A stretch of DNA of 38,891 bases from Nitrosomonadaceae bacterium (GCA_919902515.1 CAKKRD010000036.1:1-38891); one strand, 5' to 3'. Counted from the stretch's first letter, positions 29,302 through 37,896 are shown. The notes: a model not told the origin generated them from the sequence alone. A program made the numbers and translations.

Positions 29302-29346
29302 GCAGCATAGTGGGCAGACAAGACAATATCGGCAGCGGAATTTCAG

Positions 29347-30177
29347 ATGAATCAGACAGACCGATTTAGCGCCGTGGTACTGGCAGCGGATCGCACAGCG
29401 CACGACCCAGTCGCCAGCAGGGCGGGCACGGCTTGCAAGGCGATTGCACCGATCGGCGGAACGCCCATGATCATTCGTGTGCTGGATGCGCTGGAGGCGA
29501 GTGAGATGGTGGGGAAGATTGTGGTATGCGGGCCGCCCGCATCCGTGCTCCCTGACTGCCCGGAGTTGCAGCAGCGGATAGAATCGGGGCGTGTCACCTG
29601 GTTGCCGAACCTGAATTCGCCCAGCCGCAGTGCCAATAGCGGTCTGGCGCAGATGGATCATGACGCACCGGTATTGTTGACGACAGCGGATCATGCGTTA
29701 TTGACACCTGTCATCATCCGCTATTTTTTACGTGAGTCCTGCACGATGGATAGCGATGCCACAGTGGGAGTAGTTAAACATGCAGATGTCGCAACCGCAT
29801 TTCCGGGTACCAGGCGTACGGTAATACGGTTGCGTGACGGGGGATTTTGCGGCTGCAACCTCTATGCGTTTTTCAATCATCGTGGCCGTGACCTGGTTTC
29901 GTTCTGGCAGCGGGCGGAAGATTTGCGCAAACGCCCTTGGCGCCTGATCGCACAGGTTCTCGGCCCGGGCGCCGTTCTCTCCTATCTGCTGGGACTGTTG
30001 ACACTCAACCAGGCGCTGAATGCTGTCTCGGCCAGAGTTGGGGTCAAGGTGCGGACAGTGACTCTGCCTTACCCGCAGGCGGGTGTCGATGTCGATAAGG
30101 TCGAGGATATGCTGCTTGTGGAATCCATCCTGGCGAGAGCAGCGGCGTCTTCCCAGAATGACAGCGGATCCACATAA
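29347..30177 (+). CDS. MobA-like nucleotidyltransferase family protein
   Basis: The 276-residue protein has the NTP-transferase fold: VVLAAD near the start, Lys31 in GTACKAIAPIGG, TTADHALLTP with Asp115 as a likely metal ligand, and GVDVDKVED near the end. The glycine-rich nucleotide loop is unusual: the normal GGxGxR element is replaced by a longer segment before the Lys. A central hydrophobic stretch (about 205-222) could touch a membrane or a lipid substrate. It probably transfers NMP to a small phosphate or alcohol headgroup precursor; substrate unknown. It lies 45 bp after the GNAT-like gene and 53 bp before lptF. Confidence 0.72.
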   Translation: MNQTDRFSAVVLAADRTAHDPVASRAGTACKAIAPIGGTPMIIRVLDALEASEMVGKIVVCGPPASVLPDCPELQQRIESGRVTWLPNLNSPSRSANSGLAQMDHDAPVLLTTADHALLTPVIIRYFLRESCTMDSDATVGVVKHADVATAFPGTRRTVIRLRDGGFCGCNLYAFFNHRGRDLVSFWQRAEDLRKRPWRLIAQVLGPGAVLSYLLGLLTLNQALNAVSARVGVKVRTVTLPYPQAGVDVDKVEDMLLVESILARAAASSQNDSGST

Positions 30178-30230
30178 CAGCATCCGGCTGCATGGACACC
30201 GTTTCACTACGAGGGTAGCAAGGGAAATTC

Positions 30231-31307
30231 GTGAAAATAATAGAACGATATATCACACGCGAGTTGTTGATACCGTTTACGGTGATTATCGTGATCCTGG
30301 CGGGACTATATGCAAGTTTCATCAGTGGTCGTTTTCTGGCGGGAGCGGTGACCGAGTCGCTGGGTGTTATGGCCATGCTGAAACTGGTGTTGCTGAAGAC
30401 GGTAATTTCCCTGGACGTGCTGATGCAGCTCGCCCTTTATGTTGCTATAGTCGTCGGTCTTGGCCGATTGCACCGGGACCAGGAAATTAATGTGTTGCGT
30501 TCTGCCGGCGTCAGCGACCGCCGCATAATCTATGCCGTCCTGATGGTTGCCATCCCCATCGGAATCATCATCGGTCTGCTGTCCATTTTTGTACGCCCCT
30601 GGGCTTATCAGGAAAACTTTGTGCTGAATGCACAGGCAGAAGCAGAATTAAATACGGACCGATTTCAGGCCGGGCGTTTCTATGGAAGTGAAGGTAGCGG
30701 CAGAGTAATTTATATCCAGAGCAAGGATAACTCTGACAAGCAGATGAAAAATGTATTTCATTACGTCAACAAGGGCGACAGCAGCGAAATCATCGTGGCC
30801 AAGGAGGCGGGCCAGCAGCAATTTCAGTTCGGGCAGCGATCCCAAATCCATTTGCTAGATGGTTTTGTCTACCGCTACATGCACTCCACCACGAAAGACA
30901 CCGTTGCCCAGTTCGACAAGCTGGTGTATTTCACTGATAAAGGCAATGAAAGAGGTTATGCACGCAAGGCGGCCACTAGCTTGTTTCTGGCAGGATCGGA
31001 CCAGCCACGTGACATTGCCGAACTGCAATGGCGGCTTTCACGCCCTATCGGGACGATTCTGCTGGCGCTGATTGCCATATCATTCACTCGCGCTTCACCA
31101 CGCCAGGACAAGGGTGAGATGCACCTTTTTGCTGCCGCCATGGTTTTCGCGCTTTATTATATTCTGAGTGGATTGGCTCAAACCTGGGTGGAACAGGGCA
31201 CCGTAGGCAGCCTACCCGGCGTCTGGTGGCTGTATGCATTGATGCTCATTGCCGCACTTGGTTTGCTGTCATCCAGTCCCCAGCAGAGAATGCTTCTGCG
31301 TCGATGA
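30231..31307 (+). CDS. LptF-like permease (YjgP/YjgQ family), probably a paralogue
   Basis: The 358-residue protein has the LptF/LptG layout: three N-terminal membrane segments (about 15-38, 56-80, 100-122), a large periplasmic beta-jellyroll region (about 130-265) and three C-terminal segments (about 270-355). Such proteins pair in the inner membrane with the LptB ATPase to lift lipids to the periplasmic bridge. It starts at GTG 30231 with AAGGGA 5 bases upstream. It sits in a lipid-synthesis-like cluster, not beside pepA where housekeeping lptFG usually lie, so it may export a different lipid. The ATGA overlap with the next gene indicates coupling. Confidence 0.82.
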   Translation: MKIIERYITRELLIPFTVIIVILAGLYASFISGRFLAGAVTESLGVMAMLKLVLLKTVISLDVLMQLALYVAIVVGLGRLHRDQEINVLRSAGVSDRRIIYAVLMVAIPIGIIIGLLSIFVRPWAYQENFVLNAQAEAELNTDRFQAGRFYGSEGSGRVIYIQSKDNSDKQMKNVFHYVNKGDSSEIIVAKEAGQQQFQFGQRSQIHLLDGFVYRYMHSTTKDTVAQFDKLVYFTDKGNERGYARKAATSLFLAGSDQPRDIAELQWRLSRPIGTILLALIAISFTRASPRQDKGEMHLFAAAMVFALYYILSGLAQTWVEQGTVGSLPGVWWLYALMLIAALGLLSSSPQQRMLLRR

Positions 31308-32368
31308 CAATAATTAACCGTTATCTCGCGTTGCAGGTGTTCGTCGGCCTGGTCGTTGCCACTGCGGTAATTTTGCCGGCATTCGCTTTCCTCGATTTGT
31401 TGGATCAACTCGGCGACGTCGGCAAAGGAACTTACCGCGTGCAGGATGCATTCCTGCACACGGCATTGTTGTTGCCGCGCAGATTTATTCAGCTTGCGCC
31501 ATTCATCGCATTGCTGGGAACTGTGTTTGCTTTGGGACGATTGGCGGTTAACCTGGAACTGACCGCGCTACGGGTAGCGGGTCTCTCCCCTGTTCGTATC
31601 AGCCTGGCCCCACTCGGGGTCGGACTGGCCCTGTTGTTATTCATTGCTGTACTGGAGCAATTTATTGCCCCACATTTCCAGCAGAAAGCCATTTCGCATC
31701 AGGCCGCTGCTCTTGGGAAGACCGCAGAACTGGGCAAGAATCTTGGTATCTGGACCCGGGATGAACGGAATATATTACGCATCGGTGAAATGCAGGGTAC
31801 CGAAAGGGCAGCGAATATCGAGTTGATGCACTTTGATGATAATGGTTTCTTGCTGACCTATACTCATGCCCAACATGCCAATATTCTTGATGATAATCTC
31901 TGGGAGTTGAATGATGTTGTCACCAAGACGTTTACCGGCGAGCAGATTGAGTCGGTAAATGCGAGCTCAATGAACTGGAAATCATTCGTGAATCCGGGTG
32001 ATATCTCGACTCTGACCAAGTCACCGGAGAGTCTTTCACCTACTGAGCTATTTCAGCATGTGCGTTTTCTGCGTGCCACGGGTCAGGAGGCAGATGCCTA
32101 TGCGCTGGCTTTGTGGCGCAAGATGGGGGGAGCATTGACAACCATCGCGATGCTGCTGTTTTCCATACCCTTTGTTCTCGGTTCGGTGCGCACAGGTCTT
32201 GGTAAACAGGTAGTGCTCGCTTCCTTGATTGGTGTGGGCGTCTATCTACTTGATCAGATTATCGCAAATGCCGGTTTGCTGCTGCATCTCAATCCGCTGC
32301 TGACCGCGCTACTCCCGGGATTGGCGCTGATCGCCCTGGCCAATCTCTGGCTGCGGCGGGTCTTTTAG
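31304..32368 (+). CDS. LptG-like permease (YjgP/YjgQ family), probably a paralogue
   Basis: The 354-residue protein has the same six-helix plus periplasmic-domain plan: N-terminal segments about 10-30, 55-80 and 95-120, periplasmic part about 130-265, C-terminal segments about 275-350 (GALTTIAMLLFSIPFVLGS, then GVYLLDQIIANAGLLL). ATG at 31304 overlaps the lptF stop (ATGA), which rules out the longer frame beginning at 31226. With the preceding gene it should form the two transmembrane subunits of one exporter. A dispersed repeat begins at the last base of its stop codon. Confidence 0.82.
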   Translation: MTIINRYLALQVFVGLVVATAVILPAFAFLDLLDQLGDVGKGTYRVQDAFLHTALLLPRRFIQLAPFIALLGTVFALGRLAVNLELTALRVAGLSPVRISLAPLGVGLALLLFIAVLEQFIAPHFQQKAISHQAAALGKTAELGKNLGIWTRDERNILRIGEMQGTERAANIELMHFDDNGFLLTYTHAQHANILDDNLWELNDVVTKTFTGEQIESVNASSMNWKSFVNPGDISTLTKSPESLSPTELFQHVRFLRATGQEADAYALALWRKMGGALTTIAMLLFSIPFVLGSVRTGLGKQVVLASLIGVGVYLLDQIIANAGLLLHLNPLLTALLPGLALIALANLWLRRVF

Positions 32369-32388
32369 GGTACTTCTGAATAAATCCC
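32368..32388 (+). repeat. Dispersed short repeat, copy 5
   Basis: A 21-bp segment containing GGTACTTCTGAATAAATCCC matches the repeat core. It starts at the final base of the lptG stop codon. GAATAAATC resembles the ends of IS903-type (IS5 family) insertion sequences, so it may be a relic of a mobile element. Confidence 0.6.
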
Positions 32389-32583
32389 GCGCGGCTATGA
32401 TGGTGGTCTGGTCATAATTTGAGCATTGCTCATGCGCCGTTATTTCTGCCATACAGGGTGGTAATTGGCTGGTGTGCTTGGCGCAGTCATGGTACTTTAC
32501 GGCGGCATTTGCAAAGAGTATTCCCGGCCAGGATGAAGGAAAACCGCCTGTCCGGATTTTTAGCCGTGTACTGGTTGAGATAG

Positions 32584-33600
32584 ATGGTAGAGCAGTCACA
32601 AATCGATAGATTGGGTATGGGAACAGCCAAGGTCGGGCTGCTTTTGAATCCTCTCAGCGGACGTATCCGCAAGCGTATAGACGTAATAAGACGTATGCTG
32701 GCCGGAGTTCCCGCTGCGGTCTGCCGGGAGGTAACGAGCGCGCTTGAGATCGGTTCATCGGTGGATGCTTTTCTGCAAGCCGATATCGATTTGCTGGTAA
32801 TCATTGGCGGGGATGGCACGGTGCAGGCGGTGTTGACTCACCTGTTTACAACACGGCCTGCAAAGTGGCCGGTTCTGACCATCGTTCCCGGCGGCACCAC
32901 CAACATGACCGCGCTGGATCTGGGGATACACGATAAACCGGAGGTCATCCTGCGGCAGTTAAACGATTGTCTGTCGAAACAGACTGCGCCCATATTGTTA
33001 CAACGCCCGGTATTGTGCATTGAGCAGCCCGGCGCCAGCAAGATTTATGGCATGTTCTTCGGCGTCGGCCTCATCGCCCATGCCGTGATATTCTCCCGCA
33101 GCAAGGTCAAACGACTGGGCATCACCGGAGAAATCTACTCTGGCATCATCATGTTGGGCTATCTTGCAGGTATTATTCTTGGACGTCGGCATGGGCCATG
33201 GGCGCCGATTCAGATGTCTGTTATCGAGGCGAGTGGAGAGGTCCGCACTGGAACTTATCTGTTTCTTTTTGCCAGTGCGCTTGATCGCTTGCTGTTCAGC
33301 ATGCGCCCTTACTGGGGACACGAGCAGGAACCGCTGCATGTCACGTTTGTTGAGCAGCAGCAGCAGCATCCCTGGCGCGCATTATGGCTGCTGCTTTCCG
33401 GTCACAGCGATGCCATCAAGGAACAAGACGGTTACCACAGCCACAATACCAGCGTATTGGAGTTGCTGATGGATGACGACTACATCATCGATGGTGAATT
33501 CCATCGGGCGACAAGCCAGGATGGGCCGCTCCGTATTTCGGCCGCCGGGCCGGTTACTTTTCTGGTGCCTGGCGATAAAAATACTGACTCGCAACAATGA
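32584..33600 (+). CDS. Diacylglycerol/ceramide-kinase family lipid kinase
   Basis: The 338-residue protein has the DAGK catalytic-domain signatures: LLLNPLSG (19-26), IIGGDGTVQ with GGDGT at 75-79, and VPGGTTNMTA (101-110). Such enzymes phosphorylate a lipid hydroxyl (diacylglycerol, ceramide or sphingoid base) with ATP; YegS-like and CpgB-like ceramide kinases belong here. No membrane segment is predicted. The ATG at 32584 lacks a strong ribosome binding site; an internal ATG at 32617 is possible. It overlaps the next gene by ATGA and follows lptG after 215 bp. The cluster context favours a ceramide-like substrate, by inference. Confidence 0.82.
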   Translation: MVEQSQIDRLGMGTAKVGLLLNPLSGRIRKRIDVIRRMLAGVPAAVCREVTSALEIGSSVDAFLQADIDLLVIIGGDGTVQAVLTHLFTTRPAKWPVLTIVPGGTTNMTALDLGIHDKPEVILRQLNDCLSKQTAPILLQRPVLCIEQPGASKIYGMFFGVGLIAHAVIFSRSKVKRLGITGEIYSGIIMLGYLAGIILGRRHGPWAPIQMSVIEASGEVRTGTYLFLFASALDRLLFSMRPYWGHEQEPLHVTFVEQQQQHPWRALWLLLSGHSDAIKEQDGYHSHNTSVLELLMDDDYIIDGEFHRATSQDGPLRISAAGPVTFLVPGDKNTDSQQ

Positions 33601-34568
33601 CGAACCACCTATCGACATCTGCCCAGCAGCTCCCGGACGGCCTGATTGCCGAGATGGCATCCCTGAGTTCCAGGACGGTACCGGCAGATTTTTCAGTCCT
33701 GGTCGAAGAGCTGAGGTCACGTTTCGGTGCGTCGCTGGATGCCGTGATTCTCTATGGATCGTGCCTGCGTTCGCAGGATGCTGCTGATGGGGTCGTGGAT
33801 TTCTACGTGGTGGTAGACAGCTACAGTCACGCTTACCCGGAACACTACTTACGGCATCTCAATGCACTGCTGGCGCCGAACGTTTTTTATCTGGAGGCAT
33901 CCAGGCAGGAAAAGAAGTTCCGCGCCAAGTTTGCGGTGATTTCAATGGCGGATTTTGAGCGTGGCACCCGCTACTGGTTTCATCCCTATCTGTGGGCGCG
34001 TTTTGCGCAACCCACGCGGCTGCTGTATGTGCGCGATGACATTGCCCGTCAGCGTATTTGCCACGCGTTAGCGCATGCGGTGGTGACATTTCTCGAGTCC
34101 AGCATCCCGGCGCTGGGCTCATGCGTGGTGAACGCAGAAGAAATCTGGACCAAGGGTTTGGCTCTGACCTATGCGGCAGAACTCCGGGCCGAGCGGGAAA
34201 CGCGGGCGCGCCAGCTTACCCAGCTTAATCTGGATGACTATACACGGCTGACGGCGCAGGCTGCACCGGTGCTGGCGGGAAAGCTGGAGGCTTTGCCGGA
34301 TGGCAATTACCGCTGTCGGGCTGATGCAGCGGAGCAATGCCGTTCACTGCGTCACTGGCGGCTGCGCCGCTGGCAGGGGCGAATTCTGTCGGTGCTACGG
34401 TTGACGAAGGCGGCATTTACCTTCCGCGATTGCGTAAATTACGCTGCCTGGAAAATCGAACGCCACACCGGAGTGCGTGTCGAGGTTACCCCCATGCTGC
34501 GACGCCATCCCGTGCTGTGGGGTTATAAGGTTTTCTGGCAACTGTTGCGGCGCGGTGTGCTGCGTTGA
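33597..34568 (+). CDS. Nucleotidyltransferase-like protein with diverged active site
   Basis: The 323-residue protein has a Pol-beta-superfamily start: helix, then VILYGSCLR with the GS motif (54-55). Where the family needs D-x-[D/E] about a dozen residues later it reads D68-F69-Y70, with Asp74 further on, so the usual metal carboxylate pair is incomplete or rearranged. The rest is helical and basic, with a C-terminal WGYKVFWQLLRRG amphipathic tail that may associate with the membrane. It overlaps the lipid-kinase stop (ATGA) and ends the cluster. It may transfer a nucleotide or headgroup phosphate, or may be a catalytically altered partner. Function not known. Confidence 0.7.
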   Translation: MTNHLSTSAQQLPDGLIAEMASLSSRTVPADFSVLVEELRSRFGASLDAVILYGSCLRSQDAADGVVDFYVVVDSYSHAYPEHYLRHLNALLAPNVFYLEASRQEKKFRAKFAVISMADFERGTRYWFHPYLWARFAQPTRLLYVRDDIARQRICHALAHAVVTFLESSIPALGSCVVNAEEIWTKGLALTYAAELRAERETRARQLTQLNLDDYTRLTAQAAPVLAGKLEALPDGNYRCRADAAEQCRSLRHWRLRRWQGRILSVLRLTKAAFTFRDCVNYAAWKIERHTGVRVEVTPMLRRHPVLWGYKVFWQLLRRGVLR

Positions 34569-34625
34569 TGCCTATCTGACAGGATACAATCCACCCTTCC
34601 TGATGCCGCCAAAGACTGATTTCAT

Positions 34626-35267
34626 TTAGGTAAGCAGTGAACTCAGATCGGCTACCGTTTCCACCTGCGGCGGGAAGGGATTATCGTCTCCAGCCCGTAC
34701 CCTGCCCAGAAATGCAACGCCGTTAAGCTGCGCACTCTGATAATCAATCAGCGCATCACCGATCATCAGCACACGCTCAGGGGTAAGGGCGTGGATTGAC
34801 AGGATGTCCGCGATCAGTACCTGTTTTGATGTGGGGGAACCGCGTACCCCGGTAAAGTAGGGTGCCAGACCGCGCCGCGTGACAATGGTATTCAGTTCTG
34901 TTTCCGGTGTGCCGGAGGCGACGAACAGAGGTATGCGCTCCGTCTCTTGACGGATAAATTCGTCAGCGCCGGGTACCGCCTGGCTGGCGATGACGGCTTC
35001 GACCACCCGTGCGGAAAACTGCCGATCCAGTTCCTGTTCTTCGTCCGGTGTCAGCGGCGGCTTGCCCAGCAGCTGTTGTTGAAAGTAGTGGAATTTCTGG
35101 TAGCGCGACATGCCGCCATGCAGCCTATGGTACTGCACCACTGCCGCTGCTACCGCTTCGCCATGAGGCCGGTAGAGATCGGCGAAGGCCTGTGTCTTGA
35201 TATCTCCAGACTCGACCACCACCCCGTCAAAGTCGAAGATGATGGCTTGCCAGTTGGCCGCCATCAT
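34626..35267 (-). CDS. HAD-family hydrolase (probable phosphatase)
   Basis: The 213-residue protein has the HAD nucleophile motif IIFDFDGVVVES (Asp12, Asp14), a cap region with HGGMSRYQKFHYF, motif II VASGTPE, a Lys in TSKQ, and motif IV IGDALIDYQSA. It belongs to the beta-phosphoglucomutase/phosphatase-like branch. I recall close relatives in surface-polysaccharide loci beside KdsB-like enzymes, where they are presumed to dephosphorylate sugar intermediates. The start overlaps the epimerase stop (ATGA). It is the last gene of the five-gene leftward operon and meets the lipid cluster tail to tail across 57 bp. Confidence 0.85.
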   Translation of the reverse strand: MMAANWQAIIFDFDGVVVESGDIKTQAFADLYRPHGEAVAAAVVQYHRLHGGMSRYQKFHYFQQQLLGKPPLTPDEEQELDRQFSARVVEAVIASQAVPGADEFIRQETERIPLFVASGTPETELNTIVTRRGLAPYFTGVRGSPTSKQVLIADILSIHALTPERVLMIGDALIDYQSAQLNGVAFLGRVRAGDDNPFPPQVETVADLSSLLT

Positions 35268-36196
35268 GCCCGGTTGTCGGATACCGCTGGTGTGGCGTCA
35301 TCGTCTTCACTGGAGTGATGCAGTGCCGTGTGAATATCCCTGAGGCAATCGAGCAGACCCTGGCCAAGATCGACATGCTCGTTGAGCATCAGTTTGCGGC
35401 CAACACGCGGTTGAAACGCGTAGGGCGTTATTTCATAATGGTGTACCGCATTGGCTTCATCAAAATGCAGTTCCACCTGCCACGGCATGATTTCCGAGAT
35501 CATGGTCATGACTTCCTTGATGCGTAACCGTTCCTGTCCGGTCAGGATCAGGTGGCGGTTGGCAAACTCGGGTGCCAGCACTTGCACACTCATACGCGCT
35601 GCATCCTCGACATGAATGTACTCGCGGATCGCCTCGCCACTCCCCTGATAAGTGATCGAATGCCGTTCCACCGCCTCGTGCAGCATGCGGTAGATGCCAT
35701 TGCGGGTATCGGCACGCCTGCCGTACAGAGAACCATAGCGCAAAATACTGTAGTCCAGCCCGTAACGCTCGTGGTAGGTTTCGATAAAGCGTTCTGCCGC
35801 TTGTTTGCTGGCACGGTAGAAGGAACCGGATTCGGAGTAAACGTAAATGGTGCTGGCGAAGACGAAACGGCGAGCGCCGGCAAGGCGGGCTGCTTCCAGT
35901 ACGTGCATATTGCCCAGGACGTTGATGGTTGCAGTGGCCAGCGGGTTGTTATGGGCTTCATCAATGTCGGCGATGGCGGCAAAATTGTAGACTACGCTGG
36001 CACCACGGGCCGCTTCTACCACCTGATCGAGGTCCATGATGTCACCGATGATCATCTCCTGATCGGGACTACAGTAGGGCGACGGACAGCGATCAAACAA
36101 GCGTACCCGGTAGCCGGCAGCCGACAGCGCATCAGCCACATGGCTGCCAAGAAAGCCGCTGGCACCGAACACAATGGCAATTTTGTCAGATATCAT
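35264..36196 (-). CDS. NAD-dependent epimerase/dehydratase
   Basis: The 310-residue protein is an extended short-chain dehydrogenase: Rossmann loop VFGASGFLGSH (9-19), catalytic Ser115/Thr116, and the YxxxK pair Tyr127 and Lys131 in YRASK. LRYGSLYGRRADTRN and GSGEAIREYIHVEDAA are typical of the sugar-nucleotide branch. It probably oxidises or epimerises a sugar or sugar-acid derivative in the operon's pathway; substrate unknown. The ATG at 36196 follows the dehydrogenase stop by three bases, so translation is likely coupled. Confidence 0.87.
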   Translation of the reverse strand: MISDKIAIVFGASGFLGSHVADALSAAGYRVRLFDRCPSPYCSPDQEMIIGDIMDLDQVVEAARGASVVYNFAAIADIDEAHNNPLATATINVLGNMHVLEAARLAGARRFVFASTIYVYSESGSFYRASKQAAERFIETYHERYGLDYSILRYGSLYGRRADTRNGIYRMLHEAVERHSITYQGSGEAIREYIHVEDAARMSVQVLAPEFANRHLILTGQERLRIKEVMTMISEIMPWQVELHFDEANAVHHYEITPYAFQPRVGRKLMLNEHVDLGQGLLDCLRDIHTALHHSSEDDDATPAVSDNRA

Positions 36197-36199
36197 TAT

Positions 36200-37138
36200 T
36201 TATGCATTCTCCATTAAACCTGCTTTAATCAAGCCCTGCAGCAAATTTTCCGCAGCCTCTATTTCCATGCGTTGGCGCGACTCTCTGGCAAGGGAGCCGA
36301 TGTGAGAGGTCAGAATTATGTTGTCACATTTGAGCAGCGGACCGCGATAGGGTTCCTGCTCGAAAACGTCGAGTGCAGCCATAGCCAGTTTTCCGGAAGC
36401 CAGTGCCTCGCCCAGCGCGGTCTCGTCGACGAGACCGCCGCGCGCGGCATTGATCACCACGGCCCCCGGCTTCATGCGCGCAAACGCCGCGGCGTCCAGC
36501 AGGTGGTGGGTGCCGGTGCCATAGGGCAGGTGCAGGCTGATGACGTCTGCTGCCGTCAGCAACTTTTCCAGCGGTAGCAATGCTATCCCATCGGGTGACT
36601 GAGTTATATAAGGATCATGCGCCACGACTTCAGCGCCGAAGGCCTGGCACAGGCGGGCAACACGCCGGCCGATGTGTCCCAGACCAACGATGCCGACCAC
36701 TTGGGCGGCGAGCAATTGGCCCTGCATCCGTGGCCACTCCCCTGCGCGCAACTGCCGGTCGGTCTGGCATATCCGTCTCAGCGCAGCCAACATCAAACCC
36801 AGCGTGAGTTCTGCGACCGCCTGGGACGGAGCCTCCGGCGTATTGGAGATGGCGATGCTGCGTCGCTGTGCCGCCGCCAGATCGACACTGTCCAGACCAG
36901 CACCACAGCGCGATACCACCCGCAGGCTGTTGGCGGATGCAAACACGCGCTCGGTCAGGGGCTCTATGCCGGCGATCATGCCGACAGTATTGGTACCCAG
37001 TAATCCGGTGATTTCTTCTTCGGTGAGTTTCCGTCCGTGGCTGTTACTGACAATCTGCATCCCCGCTTTCAGCAGACGCTGGAGAGGAGGATTGTTGTCC
37101 ACATCGAACGAGGAGGTGGAGATGACAAGCTTGCTCAC
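36200..37138 (-). CDS. D-2-hydroxyacid dehydrogenase (3-phosphoglycerate-dehydrogenase family)
   Basis: The 312-residue protein has the NAD-binding loop GIVGLGHIGRR (149-159, acidic Asp175 after the second strand) and the catalytic Arg233 (AARGG), Glu262 (FEQEP) and His279 (TSHIG) triad of the family. It would interconvert an alpha-keto acid and a D-2-hydroxy acid with NAD(H). It lacks the ACT domain of SerA, so is not the serine-pathway enzyme. The start is GTG at 37138, overlapping the aldolase stop as GTGA. Placed after an aldolase that yields 2-keto acids, it may reduce that product or supply its partner. Confidence 0.87.
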   Translation of the reverse strand: MSKLVISTSSFDVDNNPPLQRLLKAGMQIVSNSHGRKLTEEEITGLLGTNTVGMIAGIEPLTERVFASANSLRVVSRCGAGLDSVDLAAAQRRSIAISNTPEAPSQAVAELTLGLMLAALRRICQTDRQLRAGEWPRMQGQLLAAQVVGIVGLGHIGRRVARLCQAFGAEVVAHDPYITQSPDGIALLPLEKLLTAADVISLHLPYGTGTHHLLDAAAFARMKPGAVVINAARGGLVDETALGEALASGKLAMAALDVFEQEPYRGPLLKCDNIILTSHIGSLARESRQRMEIEAAENLLQGLIKAGLMENA

Positions 37139-37896
37139 AGGTTTGCCCTGATGTTTTGCATATGGCTGCGGCAGAGGGAATCGAGGATGCGGATATCCAG
37201 GCCATAACCGAGAAAGTTGAAGCCGGCGGTAATGCGCCGCTGCAACTCATCCTGATCCGGTTCGATCACATGGATACCTCCCGGTTTGCCCGAACGCTGT
37301 CCGGCTTCCAGTACCCGCGCTATTGCGGATTGCACGTCCGGGTGATCGAGTTCGCCAGGTCGCCCCATGGAACCGGATAAATCGTAAGGACCGATGATAT
37401 AGGCATCGATCCCGTCAACGGCGAGAATCTCATCAATGGCCTTGACCGCATCCACATGTTCTATCATGGCCACAATGACGGCATTATCCTCCAGCCAGCT
37501 CCGGTATTGCTGGAACCGTGCGCCATAACCCTGGGCGCGGGCCAAGCCAACCCCGCGCTGGCCGCGGGGCGGGTAATAGACCGATTGCACGGCTGCCTTG
37601 GCATCAGCAGCAGATTTGACCATCGGCACCATGACACCGGTTGCGCCCGCGTCCATGACCCGTTTGATCTGGTCAGGGTGGTTCGAAGTCAGTCGCACAA
37701 TGGCTGGGCACTGCTGCCCGTCAAGCACCTGGATCAGGGTTTGGATTTCACTCAACTCCAGCACGCTGTGTTCCATATCCAGCACCAGCCAATCAAACCC
37801 GGCGGCAGCCATGATTTCGGCTATCGCCGGGTGCCCCAACGTGATCCACGAGCCTATGGTCAACTCACCCTGGGACAGTTTCGATTTCAATTGCAT
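37135..37896 (-). CDS. HpcH/HpaI-family class II aldolase
   Basis: The 253-residue protein has the full set expected for a divalent-metal, pyruvate-type aldolase: His43 (DMEH), Arg68, Glu146 and Asp172 (GPYDLSGS), corresponding to catalytic and metal residues of E. coli HpaI, plus YPPRGQRGVG (108-117). These enzymes join pyruvate to aldehydes to give 4-hydroxy-2-keto acids, or cleave them. The ATG at 37896 is chosen because AAGGA lies 6 bases upstream; an ATG six bases earlier touches that site. It lies between the KdsB-like gene (upstream, 55 bp) and the dehydrogenase (overlapping). Confidence 0.88.
   Translation of the reverse strand: MQLKSKLSQGELTIGSWITLGHPAIAEIMAAAGFDWLVLDMEHSVLELSEIQTLIQVLDGQQCPAIVRLTSNHPDQIKRVMDAGATGVMVPMVKSAADAKAAVQSVYYPPRGQRGVGLARAQGYGARFQQYRSWLEDNAVIVAMIEHVDAVKAIDEILAVDGIDAYIIGPYDLSGSMGRPGELDHPDVQSAIARVLEAGQRSGKPGGIHVIEPDQDELQRRITAGFNFLGYGLDIRILDSLCRSHMQNIRANL

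Noticed and set aside
34569-34625. A terminator between the two convergent clusters
   Set aside because: No inverted repeat with a T-run was visible in the 57-bp gap.
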